From NCBI GenBank assembly GCA_958296175.1, contig OY282448.1:1674472-1738471 (forward strand): 64,000 bases of DNA. Reading direction: 5' to 3'. Source of the DNA: an uncultured Chloroflexota bacterium (GTDB lineage: Bacteria; Chloroflexota; UBA11872). Position numbers and translations under genes: made by a program. The first letter of the stretch is position 1. Every line of letters begins with the position of its first letter. This document shows positions 1-8,278 of this stretch, piece by piece. The notes beneath the pieces were generated by a model that ran no database searches, had not been told where the DNA came from, and worked only from the letters and a program-made list of their open reading frames with translations.

Positions 1-62
1 ACACCCACTACCGCGTCTTCGACCAAGCCGTAACCCACGCCGCCGCGCTCGCCGCCGCCTGA
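1..62 (+). CDS. C-terminal end of an unidentified protein (partial)
   Basis: An open frame runs from the window edge to a TGA at 60-62 and encodes about 19 residues ending in an alanine-rich tail (VTHAAALAAA). Codon use is GC-rich like the neighbours and the frame is followed by non-coding sequence, so it is probably the end of a real plus-strand gene. Too little is present to name it. Confidence 0.4.
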   Translation, partial: THYRVFDQAVTHAAALAAA

Positions 63-178
63 CCCCTGGAACCCGCGCCCCAGCCCATCGAACGCCGTCC
101 CCCCGCACTCTTCCCATCCATCACCTCCCCCGCCCATCGATCACACACCCCCCGCCGTTCAGCCCCCCGCTGCCCCCG

Positions 179-202
179 CCATTCCCGCAAAAGCAGGAAT
201 CC
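179..202. repeat. REP-like hairpin, imperfect copy
   Basis: An imperfect palindrome (ATTCCCGC, loop AAAA, GCAGGAAT) lies in the 63-485 gap. A perfect copy of the same element lies at 34884-34907, so this is a dispersed intergenic hairpin family in this genome. Apart from this element I see no gene in 63-485. Confidence 0.55.
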
Positions 203-485
203 AGACCCGGACGCCCGCATCCTCCGCGTGCTCCAATCGGCCACGGTTGACCTGCGGCGCCGCATCTGCAAAAGTTGCCGCGCTCACCACAGGTCGTGCG
301 GCGCGGGCCGGAGCCGGCCAACGCCGAAAAAACCCCTCCATCTCCGCCAGTGCGGCCCAACGTGGTGGGCGCCAGCTGCATCGCTGTCGACGCGGTGCAC
401 AGCACCCGCCGGCGGGCGCACCGAGGATCGTTCCCTTGGCGGCGGGCCAGCGCTTGGACGTGCCAGGCGTGTAATGGAGGACGGA

Positions 486-1175
486 ATGAAAAAAGCCGTG
501 GCAGCGCTCGCGTTGGTAATGCTGGCCATCGCATCCACAGCCAGCGCAGGACTCGCGCAGTGGCCCACGACCTGCGTCGAACTCAACGACATCGTGGAAA
601 ACCACCTCGGCAATCACCAGAACGTCGGCATCTACCAGCGCGTTTTCGGTGAACAGGCGGAGCAAGGCTGTCAGAACGACCATCGCGGCGACGTGCGCGA
701 GACGTTCCACTGGGCCGGCATCGACCGCGAAGTCGAAGTCGTCGTGGAACGAGAAGTAACGCGCGAAGTGTCGGTCGGGACAATGTTCACCCGCGTCCAG
801 GTCGGCCCGGGCGGCCAGCGCATCGACGTCAACGAAAACACGCGCTACCGCGGATCTGGCACGCAGCAACTGACCCTGGTGTTCCCTGACGCAGGCCCGT
901 GGCACGTCGTCTTGGGCTCGCAGGTTGCCCTGACCAAGCTCGACGGCGGGGACGCATGCTGCAACCGCTTTGCCGGCTATGGCGGCGGCAGCGCGGTCGA
1001 TTCGTGGCTGAGCGGCCTGGCCTGGAGATTCCAGCTCTTCAATGTCTACGGCGGCTTCCAAGTGCTCAACCACAAAGAAGTCACCATAACGCTCGACCCC
1101 AAAGCGCCGGGCCCCGCCGGAAGCTACCCATGGGAATTCACCGTGACCCGCACCGGACGCTACGACTTCACGTAG
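486..1175 (+). CDS. Secreted protein of unknown function, 229 aa
   Basis: The ATG at 486 is chosen because GGAGG lies just upstream and because it gives a classic Sec signal peptide (MKKAVAALALVMLAIAS, then an Ala-rich cleavage region near residue 22). A longer frame opens at 228 but has no such features. The mature part begins with a Cys/His-containing stretch (CVELNDIVENHLGNHQN) and contains a second Cys in EQGCQNDHR, so a disulfide is possible. The C-terminal half looks beta-rich (GPWHVVLGSQVAL, VTITLDPKAPGPAG). It is followed by the CRISPR array but is on the opposite strand to the cas genes, so a link is not implied. I do not recognise the family well enough to give a function. Confidence 0.75.
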   Translation: MKKAVAALALVMLAIASTASAGLAQWPTTCVELNDIVENHLGNHQNVGIYQRVFGEQAEQGCQNDHRGDVRETFHWAGIDREVEVVVEREVTREVSVGTMFTRVQVGPGGQRIDVNENTRYRGSGTQQLTLVFPDAGPWHVVLGSQVALTKLDGGDACCNRFAGYGGGSAVDSWLSGLAWRFQLFNVYGGFQVLNHKEVTITLDPKAPGPAGSYPWEFTVTRTGRYDFT

Positions 1176-1356
1176 GGAAGTCCGCGCCGCCCGAAAGACC
1201 CGCGCCGTAGTCGCCCCCAGGCACAAGACGCCCACCCCTGTCAGAGCCTGAAAGTCAGAGCCCGGGGAGTCCACCCCTCCCCGGGCTCTGATCCAACCAA
1301 CACCACGCCCAAGTGCTCCGGCACCCAACAGTCGCGCCCGCCGGCTTTGGCAAGGG

Positions 1357-3368
1357 ATTGCGGTCGCCCCCCGATCTCCCATCGGCTAAACTACCGACCG
1401 CATCCCCGTCGCTGACAGGGTGTTGCGGTTGGCCCCCGATCTCCCATCGGCTAAACTCTCCTCGTCGTGTAGACACCACAGCGCTACATTGCGGTCGGCC
1501 CCCGATCTCCCATCGGCTAAACTGGCCTGGGCCTGCGACGAACCGAAGTTGGTATTGCGGTCGGCCCCCGATCTCCCATCGGCTAAACTGCCGACGCAGC
1601 GCCGACGTTCCCTCCCTCCGTTGCGGTCGGCCCCCGATCTCCCATCGGCTAAACTCGGCTCACGCCTTCGATGAGGTCACCGTTGTTGCGGTCGGCCCCC
1701 GATCTCCCATCGGCTAAACTCGTAAATGGCCAGACTATCAATCTAAATACGTTGCGGTTGGCCCCCGATCTCCCATCGGCTAAACTGCGTCTTGTCGTCG
1801 TCGTCAGCGCCCAGGCGTTGCGGTTGGCCCCCGATCTCCCATCGGCTAAACTGCGTGCTGGGATTCAACAACGGATGGATTCGTTGCGGTTGGCCCCCGA
1901 TCTCCCATCGGCTAAACTAGCTGCCGCGTCGGTCTCGAAGTTGTCGTTGTTGCGGTTGGCCCCCGATCTCCCATCGGCTAAACTCATGTTCTGCGGCTTC
2001 TTGTTTGCGACTATGTTGCGGTTGGCCCCCGATCTCCCATCGGCTAAACTAGTCTGTCATCGAGTTCGAGACCACGCTGTGTTGCGGTTGGCCCCCGATC
2101 TCCCATCGGCTAAACTGTGGACGCGCCGCACGTGGACGCCGCACGTGTTGCGGTTGGCCCCCGATCTCCCATCGGCTAAACTCCCGCCAAGTCCACGCCT
2201 TCATGCCGCCCCGTTGCGGTTGGCCCCCGATCTCCCATCGGCTAAACTTGCGCCCGTCAGCGTCGTTGTAGCTGGTCAGTTGCGGTTGGCCCCCGATCTC
2301 CCATCGGCTAAACTGTCCGCCAGCATCGCCGCTGACTAGGGCCAGTTGCGGTTGGCCCCCGATCTCCCATCGGCTAAACTAGGACATCACCGACCTGTTC
2401 CCTGAGGGCAGTTGCGGTTGGCCCCCGATCTCCCATCGGCTAAACTTGGCCGATGCGGGTTTCGTCGGGAACGTGTGTTGCGGTTGGCCCCCGATCTCCC
2501 ATCGGCTAAACTCGGGGTGATGCACGGACACGTCCTTGCCGTGTTGCGGTTGGCCCCCGATCTCCCATCGGCTAAACTCTTCGCTGACGCTGACGCCGAC
2601 GCTTGCCAGTTGCGGTTGGCCCCCGATCTCCCATCGGCTAAACTCGACCTGTACGACCGGGCAATTGCCCGCCAGTTGCGGTTGGCCCCCGATCTCCCAT
2701 CGGCTAAACTGCCTGCTGTGACTGCGCGTGCACCAGGGTGTTGCGGTTGGCCCCCGATCTCCCATCGGCTAAACTTACTACATCGATGCCGTGACCGACT
2801 ACAAGTTGCGGTTGGCCCCCGATCTCCCATCGGCTAAACTACGCCTGAACGACGGCGCCAAGCTCCGTCAGTTGCGGTTGGCCCCCGATCTCCCATCGGC
2901 TAAACTCGCGAGCGCCGACTTCCGCGTCGTGATTCGGTTGCGGTTGGCCCCCGATCTCCCATCGGCTAAACTCGATGCAAGGGCTTTTCTAGGAATATTC
3001 TAGTTGCGGTTGGCCCCCGATCTCCCATCGGCTAAACTCAGGTCACCCGACACGTCGTTGCGGATATCGTTGCGGTTGGCCCCCGATCTCCCATCGGCTA
3101 AACTCGTCGGGCTGTGCTCGGTGAACCAACTCTGGTTGCGGTTGGCCCCCGATCTCCCATCGGCTAAACTTGGAGGCGCACGTCTTCACGAACATCAGCA
3201 GTTGCGGTTGGCCCCCGATCTCCCATCGGCTAAACTCAGCAATACTCGCAACAGCTTGTGGATGGTGTTGCGGTTGGCCCCCGATCTCCCATCGGCTAAA
3301 CTCCTTACTGGTGGATAGTCCATCAGGGCAAAGTTGCGGTTGGCCCCCGATCTCCCATCGGCTAAACT
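1357..3368 (+). CRISPR. Type II-C CRISPR array, 31 repeats, 30 spacers
   Basis: There are thirty-one 36-base repeats (GTTGCGGTTG...CATCGGCTAAACT) at a 65-66 base period with 29-30 base spacers; repeat ends were followed one by one from 1392 to 3368. The first repeat is degenerate (ATTGCGGTCGCC). Repeats 1 and 3-6 carry C instead of T at position 9; repeat 2 and repeats 7-31 are uniform. The plus strand is taken as the crRNA strand because the plus-strand tracrRNA at 8042-8183 is complementary to it, and because the repeat resembles the Neisseria type (GTTG start, promoter-like 3' end). The cas genes read leftward, opposite to the array. Frames such as 1671-2339 are translations of the repeats, not genes. 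Confidence 0.98.
3333..3368 (+). promoter_or_regulatory. Promoter embedded in the II-C repeat (shown for repeat 31)
   Basis: Within the repeat, positions 8-13 read TTGGCC (4 of 6 to the sigma-70 -35) and positions 31-36 read TAAACT (4 of 6 to the -10), separated by exactly 17 bases. In Neisseria type II-C arrays each repeat's 3' end serves as an extended -10, so each spacer is transcribed on its own. The same arrangement here is inferred from position and spacing. The variant repeats 3-6 change the -35 to TCGGCC. Confidence 0.5.
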
Positions 3369-3454
3369 ATTCCGGTTGCCAGGGCCAAGCCCTAACAGGT
3401 TTGGCCCGGCGGCCGGCCAGTCGCGGACCCCGGCAAAAAACGGCGTGCGCAGCC
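3369..3454. other. Spacer-array/cas2 junction (possible integration-side flank)
   Basis: These 86 bases lie between the last perfect repeat and the cas2 stop. The intact end of the array faces the cas genes and the degenerate end faces away, which usually marks this side as the growing end. No further repeat is present. A leader motif cannot be proved from one sequence. Confidence 0.4.
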
Positions 3455-3781
3455 TCAGAATAGGGTGAACTGCTGCGGATTCTGGTTGGCCGGCAGCTGG
3501 CGGCGGCCGTCGAAGCTGACGATGTTTTCGTATTGCTTGTCGGTGAAGCAGAGGATTTGCACGTTGCCCGCGGCGGGCAGCGCCGACGTGACGCGGCGCG
3601 TGTAGACCTGCGTCTGGTCCTTGCCGGAACAGAAGCGCATGTAGACCGAGAGCTGGCACATCTCGAATCCCTGGTCCAGCAGAAACAGGCGGAACTTCGC
3701 CGCCGCCCGCCGTTCGGCCTTGGAGAGTACCGGCAGGTCGAAGATCACCATCATCCACATGAGTCGATAGCCGCTGAGCAC
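3455..3781 (-). CDS. cas2: CRISPR-associated endonuclease Cas2
   Basis: This is the small Cas2 subunit of the Cas1-Cas2 spacer integrase. The ferredoxin-like start MWMMVIFDLPV, with the conserved Asp of the first strand, and the LSVYMRFCSG stretch are typical of type II Cas2. The GTG at 3781 (108 aa) is chosen because it is preceded by AGGTGA at good spacing, lies 11 bases after the cas1 stop, and includes the SGYRLMW segment usual in type II homologues. An ATG at 3760 (101 aa) is the alternative. It is last of the three cas genes before the array. No csn2 or cas4 accompanies it, which fits subtype II-C. Confidence 0.95.
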   Translation of the reverse strand: MLSGYRLMWMMVIFDLPVLSKAERRAAAKFRLFLLDQGFEMCQLSVYMRFCSGKDQTQVYTRRVTSALPAAGNVQILCFTDKQYENIVSFDGRRQLPANQNPQQFTLF

Positions 3782-3792
3782 GGGGGCGTCAC

Positions 3793-4704
3793 CTAGCTGG
3801 CCGCTTCGAGTCCGTCGACGAGCGGCGGGCCGGGGAAGACCAGCGCCGGGCGGCCGTCTTCGTAGGACTGCGCCAGCGACTGGGCGGCGCGCCGCACGCA
3901 GGTTTGCAAGGGTGTGGTTCCGCGCTCGGTTGCCATGTCCAGGTGCAGGACGTCCACCAGCGTTTGCTTGACCTCCGCGGTTACTTCCGTCTGGCCTGCC
4001 CTGACCAGGTCGACGACCGCGTAGTCCACCAGCGGCCGGAACGGTTCCATCAGGTCGTCCACCAGCACCATGGGGTTGGCGCGGTTGTGGTGGTGCACGC
4101 CCAGCGAGGGATGCAGCCCGGCGGAGGTGACGGCGCGCGCCGCGGCGGACCTGAGCACGGTATAGCCGTAGTTGAGCAACGCGTTGGGTGCGGGTCCAAA
4201 GCGGGCGCGCCGAAAGTCTGCGCCGAAGAGGCGCGGCCAGTAGCGCCGCGCCGCCTGCGCTTCCACGTTGTCGGGGTCGCCCGACTTGACCCTTCGCATC
4301 AGCGCCCGCACGTCGTCGGCGGGCGCGTCCAGCAGCTCCAGCACCTGCGCCTGCTGGCCAATCTTGGCGCGCACGATGGCTTGCCAGAGACGTTTGCCCA
4401 GCGGTTTGGCGGCTTCCAGCTGGCGGCGCATGCGCAGCGCCTGCACGTGGTGGCCGTCCAGCGGCCAGAGCCAGGCCACCGGCAGATAGTTGTCGCCGCA
4501 CAGCACCACGGCCACGCCGCGCCGAGCAAGCTCGGTCAGCAGGTTGTTGGAATAGGTCAGGCCATGCGCGTTGCAGAGCAGCACGCCAATGTCTTCTAAC
4601 GGAACCCGACCCTGCTCCACGCCGCCTTTGGCCACGGTCATAAATCCGCGGTAGCGCGCCAGATAACAGCCCTCGCTGGCAATCTCGACGACGCGCCCGA
4701 CCAT
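3793..4704 (-). CDS. cas1: CRISPR-associated integrase Cas1 (type II)
   Basis: Cas1 is the catalytic subunit of spacer integration. The protein is 303 aa, normal for type II Cas1. The N-terminal beta domain (GRVVEIASEGCYLARYRGF) is followed by the alpha-helical domain with the expected metal ligands: Glu near residue 148 (NVEAQAARRYW), His near 205 (GVHHHNRANP) and Glu near 220 (DDLMEPFRP). The ATG at 4704 overlaps the cas9 TGA by one base (TGATG), so translation is probably coupled. This is the only cas1 in the window; the type I-E operon at 32-40 kb has none. Confidence 0.98.
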   Translation of the reverse strand: MVGRVVEIASEGCYLARYRGFMTVAKGGVEQGRVPLEDIGVLLCNAHGLTYSNNLLTELARRGVAVVLCGDNYLPVAWLWPLDGHHVQALRMRRQLEAAKPLGKRLWQAIVRAKIGQQAQVLELLDAPADDVRALMRRVKSGDPDNVEAQAARRYWPRLFGADFRRARFGPAPNALLNYGYTVLRSAAARAVTSAGLHPSLGVHHHNRANPMVLVDDLMEPFRPLVDYAVVDLVRAGQTEVTAEVKQTLVDVLHLDMATERGTTPLQTCVRRAAQSLAQSYEDGRPALVFPGPPLVDGLEAAS

Positions 4705-7700
4705 CAGCTACGCGGCCCCGGGTCGATCACGCGTCCGATCTCGTCCACGCCGATTTTGCGGAAGCCTTGCAGGTTGAGTTGACGGGCGCTGAATTTGCTA
4801 TCCGCCATCTCTTTACGGCTTACACGTGCCGCAACGTCGGCCTCGTTATGGTCGTCCAGCCAAACAAGCGTTCGAGTTCCCGAAGCAGACATCTTCCGCA
4901 CCCGCACGATACGCCGCTTCGCCCCCTCTCCCAACGCCCCTATGTCATTGATGTGCAGCCGCGTCAGCCGCTTGGCTGCGGGATCGGGCTTCCCTTTGTG
5001 TTTGCCTTTGGACGTAACTGGTCGGTAATGCGAAGGGTCGAATCCCGGTTGGTTGGCGTCGAACGTGGGAATGACAACCAGGCGCCAACTTCCGTCGCGC
5101 ATGCGCCACACGTCGGCGAACTCGTTGCCGCCCGGCAGATAGCCTTTGTAGGGACGCTCATCGCGGTTTCGGATAGGGATGACGCGCTGTTTGTCGAGCA
5201 CGCGCACTCGCCGCACACGCTGCCGCCGACCGTTCACCAGCACGCCGTCGCTGGCGGCCCGCTGGGCGAAATCGGCGGGTTTGCCGCCTTCCATCTCTAC
5301 CTGGCGCCACAGTTCTTCGAGCGCCTCCCGCAGCGATGGATCGCGCACGGCGTTCAGACCCGTGGCTTTCTTGATCGTCGACAGCGGTTTACGCACCACG
5401 ACTGTGGACGGGCCGTCCTCCGACAACGTCACCAGCTTGTAGGCCGTATCCTTATGCAATCGGCCGGTTGTCGTGCCCTGCTGGCCAGGTGTCCCGTGAT
5501 CGGGTTTGTGCGAGACCACCAAGCGTTCCAAGTGCGGCGTCAATTCCTCGCGCGTAAACCCGTTCCAGGGGAGCGCGCGCGCCGCAACCGCGGCCAGCCG
5601 CTCTTCTGTTTCGTGGCTGGACGATGCGGCGCGCGCGAACTGTTGCAGCAGGCCTTGGGTGGTGTTGGCCACCACGAAGGCGTCGATTGCGTGGTGGCGG
5701 TGGTCGTCGCGTTGCTTGCCGCGAATTTCCCCATGCTGGTCCACGCGCAGCATGCCCTCCAGACCCCAGCCGCGCCTGAGCAAGGCCGTCATGTGTCCGG
5801 GGATCACGCGCACCCGTTCCTTGCTCTCGGTTTTCTCGTCGTACAGGTGCGCCAGGTATCGGCGTGCGGTGCGGGATAAATAGCGAGTCTCGTTGAGCTG
5901 CCGGTCCAGGAAGTCGCGGTTCTGCTCAGACTTCTCCATCGCATCCGGATCGAAGCGCCAGCGCTTGTTGTCCGGCAGCGCGGCGGCGCGCCCTTGGATG
6001 GCGGCGTAGTCGTAACCGGGCGGGCTGTGTCCAAAGGCCTCGAATGGCGAGCGGTCGCCTTTGTATCGGTTGGCCTCCGCCGTGCACACCACTTTGTTCG
6101 CCATCGAGTCGTTCAGCGTACGGGAGAAGGGCAGAATATGGTCGATTTCGGTCTGGCTGTTCACCACCATGCCGAAGGAAAGCGGCGTGCCCGTGTAGGG
6201 GCAGACGCGTGCCTGGGGCAGGCCCTGTTCTTCCCACAGCCGCAGCTTGCGCCGCATCTCGGGCGTATTGGATCCCCCGGCTGACTGGAGCATTTCCTCG
6301 AACCGCTCGTTGCGCTTCTTGCCCTCCTGTTGCTGCCTCCGATAGTAGTCGCGCTGCTCTTTGTTCGACTTCAGATCGCGCGCCAGCTCGATCACGATCT
6401 CTTCCGGCGTGCCGTACGTCTCGATCAGTTTGTTGACCACGCGCCTGATTTGGTTCAGTCCGATATGCACGGTGGGGTTGGGAAAGCGGCCGAAGCGGGC
6501 TGGTTCGCCGTCCGTCTCCGGGTCTTTTGTCGGATCCGCACCCACCACGTCGCGTTCCAGCACTTCTCCGTAGTACGGCAGCCGTGCATGCGCCTCGGCG
6601 TTGCGGAAGTCCGAATGATGCGGATAGCCGGCGGCGATCACTGCGTCGCTGTAGACGAGGCCGTTCCGCAGATGCGGGAGGAGCTTCCGAATAGCCTTTT
6701 CGCTCAGGTTTGCATGGCCGCTGGGCAGCGAGACTTCGGACACCGCTTGCGCCTGCGCGTCGTTCAGCCCCCATGCCGTGCGGGCCTGGCGTCGAACGAC
6801 CTGTGGATCCTCGTCGAGTATGAATGTCACGATGGCGTTGCGCTCGTCCAGAGGAAGCGCGAGCCAGCGGTCGCCGAACAACTCCTTCGCAGGCTGGCCG
6901 CGCTCCCTTTTTGCTACCAGCCGGGCGGTCGCTTCGTCGCCCTTGACGCTCGTGCGGCCGCCGCGGCTCAAGTTGAAGGCGGCGCCTGACGGCAGCCCCA
7001 GGTCGAGCGTGGGTTTCTTGAGGTCGATGTTCTTGCCGTCGCGCAGCTTGTGCATGGCGCGTTCCCGCTCGTCGTCGGTCAAGGGCCGTTCCGGCTCGAC
7101 GTCGAGCCGCAGCTTCAGGTTGTTGACTTCCTGGAGCATGCGGGACTCCTGGGCAACCGGCAGCGCGCGGGCCGCCCGCCGCTGCCCTTCTTCCAGCGAG
7201 CACCAGCCGGGCTCGACGGGTTTCAGCGGCCGCTGGTGGAAGATGACGTCTTTGAGCGAGTCCCACTGGTCTGCGCGTAGGCAGTGATGCGGCTCCTGCG
7301 CCTGGCGAATCGCGTCGAACTCGGCTTCGTACAAGGAGCGGTCGGGATAGAGCCCCATGCCCGGACGGGCGCGCACCAAGCGTTTGTTGGCTCGCCGACG
7401 CGCCAGAAACTCGCCCAACGTGCGCGCGCCGCTCTCGTCGATGGCCTTGCGCAACGCGTCCATGTCGGCCCGAATCTTTTTCGCGGCGTTCTCGTCCTCG
7501 CCGGCCGCCTTGCGGTTCGACTTGAAGCCGCGCCGCTGGTTCAGATGGAACAGGGCGCGGCCCAACTCGAAGGGCGCCAGCCGCTGGTCGAGCGCGCGAG
7601 CTCGGAGCTGGTACGGGTCGAGCGCCGCCACGCCCCGGCGCGCGTCTTCGTCCGGCGGCATGAGGCCGCAGGAGGTCAGCGCGTCCAGCAGATCGCCGCG

Positions 7701-7910
7701 GCGCTTCAGGTATCGGTCGCGGCGCCGGCGCTGACCGCGCGGCAGGCGTCGCTGCGCGGCCAGCGACGTGCCGTCTTGGGGGTTGCGTCCGTCCGAGAAG
7801 ACGCGCACTCCCAAATCGAGCACGTTCGACGAGTTGCCGTCCGCGTCCAGGTGCAGCGCGGCCCAGCCAATGGAGTTCGTGCCCACGTCGAGGCCCAAGC
7901 GATACGCCAC
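4704..7910 (-). CDS. cas9: Type II-C Cas9 endonuclease, 1068 aa
   Basis: This is an RNA-guided double-strand DNA nuclease. The GTG at 7910 is chosen because AGGAGG sits 6 bases upstream and the protein then starts directly at RuvC-I (YRLGLDVGTNSIGWA, Asp8); the 79-residue in-frame extension upstream overlaps the tracrRNA region and is not expected to be coding. An Arg-rich bridge helix follows at about 53-71 (RRLPRGQRRRRDRYLKRR), RuvC-II has Glu508 (EEIVIELARD), HNH has His591 (EIDHILPF) and RuvC-III has His739/His740 and Asp743 (HHAIDAF). All catalytic residues are intact. The length is close to Neisseria Cas9 (1082 aa). A -10-like TATCAT lies on the minus strand at 8031-8026. The PAM preference cannot be read from sequence. 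Confidence 0.98.
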   Translation of the reverse strand: MAYRLGLDVGTNSIGWAALHLDADGNSSNVLDLGVRVFSDGRNPQDGTSLAAQRRLPRGQRRRRDRYLKRRGDLLDALTSCGLMPPDEDARRGVAALDPYQLRARALDQRLAPFELGRALFHLNQRRGFKSNRKAAGEDENAAKKIRADMDALRKAIDESGARTLGEFLARRRANKRLVRARPGMGLYPDRSLYEAEFDAIRQAQEPHHCLRADQWDSLKDVIFHQRPLKPVEPGWCSLEEGQRRAARALPVAQESRMLQEVNNLKLRLDVEPERPLTDDERERAMHKLRDGKNIDLKKPTLDLGLPSGAAFNLSRGGRTSVKGDEATARLVAKRERGQPAKELFGDRWLALPLDERNAIVTFILDEDPQVVRRQARTAWGLNDAQAQAVSEVSLPSGHANLSEKAIRKLLPHLRNGLVYSDAVIAAGYPHHSDFRNAEAHARLPYYGEVLERDVVGADPTKDPETDGEPARFGRFPNPTVHIGLNQIRRVVNKLIETYGTPEEIVIELARDLKSNKEQRDYYRRQQQEGKKRNERFEEMLQSAGGSNTPEMRRKLRLWEEQGLPQARVCPYTGTPLSFGMVVNSQTEIDHILPFSRTLNDSMANKVVCTAEANRYKGDRSPFEAFGHSPPGYDYAAIQGRAAALPDNKRWRFDPDAMEKSEQNRDFLDRQLNETRYLSRTARRYLAHLYDEKTESKERVRVIPGHMTALLRRGWGLEGMLRVDQHGEIRGKQRDDHRHHAIDAFVVANTTQGLLQQFARAASSSHETEERLAAVAARALPWNGFTREELTPHLERLVVSHKPDHGTPGQQGTTTGRLHKDTAYKLVTLSEDGPSTVVVRKPLSTIKKATGLNAVRDPSLREALEELWRQVEMEGGKPADFAQRAASDGVLVNGRRQRVRRVRVLDKQRVIPIRNRDERPYKGYLPGGNEFADVWRMRDGSWRLVVIPTFDANQPGFDPSHYRPVTSKGKHKGKPDPAAKRLTRLHINDIGALGEGAKRRIVRVRKMSASGTRTLVWLDDHNEADVAARVSRKEMADSKFSARQLNLQGFRKIGVDEIGRVIDPGPRS

Positions 7911-8006
7911 GTTCCGCCTCCTGATTCGCCGCTGAGGCCTTGCCGCCGCTGCGACGGGACCTGCCAGGTCAGCCGCGGCTTCAGCGTCGTCTGCGGCGTC
8001 GCGGGC

Positions 8007-8035
8007 TTGCACGGATGCTGCGCCCATGATAGAAG
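8007..8035 (+). promoter_or_regulatory. Candidate tracrRNA promoter
   Basis: TTGCAC (8007-8012), a 17-base gap, then TAGAAG (8030-8035) would start transcription near 8042, just before the anti-repeat. It overlaps the -10-like element for cas9 on the other strand, so the two transcripts would diverge. Matches to consensus are moderate. Confidence 0.4.
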
Positions 8036-8041
8036 GGTGCG

Positions 8042-8183
8042 GCCGAAAGGCGTTAGCCAAGTTTCGCCGATGGGAGATCGGGGGCCCTTGAGGGAAGCGT
8101 CGCGAACGCGGCGCGGATCCAACCGTTAACAAGCCATTTCGGCACAAGATGAGAGAGCGGGCTACGGCCCGCTCTCTTTCTGT
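8042..8183 (+). ncRNA. tracrRNA of the II-C system
   Basis: This is the trans-activating RNA that pairs with the CRISPR repeat and loads Cas9; the 5' end is approximate. Bases 8060-8086 are complementary to repeat positions 10-36 with one mismatch. After a 32-base insertion (8087-8118), bases 8119-8130 (CCAACCGTTAAC) pair with the repeat start: CGGTTGG and GTT pair, with a small bulge between. A short nexus-like stem (GCC...GGC, 8133-8143) and an 11-base-pair terminator follow. Divergent placement upstream of cas9 is usual for II-C. The insertion folds on itself (GCGTCGC/GCGGCGC around GAAC), so the anti-repeat is split by a hairpin. Confidence 0.85.
8152..8183 (+). terminator. Intrinsic terminator of the tracrRNA
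   Basis: AGAGAGCGGGC (8152-8162), loop TACG, GCCCGCTCTCT (8167-8177) form a perfect 11-base-pair stem followed by TTCTGT. It fixes the tracrRNA strand as plus and its 3' end near 8183. The remaining bases to 8278 hold nothing I can identify. Confidence 0.9.
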
Positions 8184-8278
8184 CTGGGCCGCCGAGCCGG
8201 TGGGTCCCTGTCACGTGCGGCGGGGCGCAGTCGACGGCGGCGGCGCCTGCGGGAACGGCCGGACGGGTCTCCTGCGCG

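Noticed and set aside
1313..2837. Long open frames across the II-C array on both strands
   Set aside because: They translate the 36-base repeats at a 66-base (22-codon) period; the repeated peptide is an artefact.
3369..3398. A 31st spacer followed by a degraded repeat
   Set aside because: Thirty bases of spacer length do follow the last repeat, but the next bases (GTTTGGCCCGGCGG) agree with the repeat only at isolated positions.
8026..8090. tracrRNA on the minus strand (anti-repeat read leftward into cas9)
   Set aside because: That reading would need the array to be read leftward, has no terminator after the anti-repeat, and has no second pairing segment. The plus-strand reading has all three.
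7911..8147. In-frame N-terminal extension of Cas9
   Set aside because: It lacks a ribosome site and overlaps the anti-repeat of the tracrRNA, while GTG 7910 has AGGAGG and starts directly at RuvC-I.
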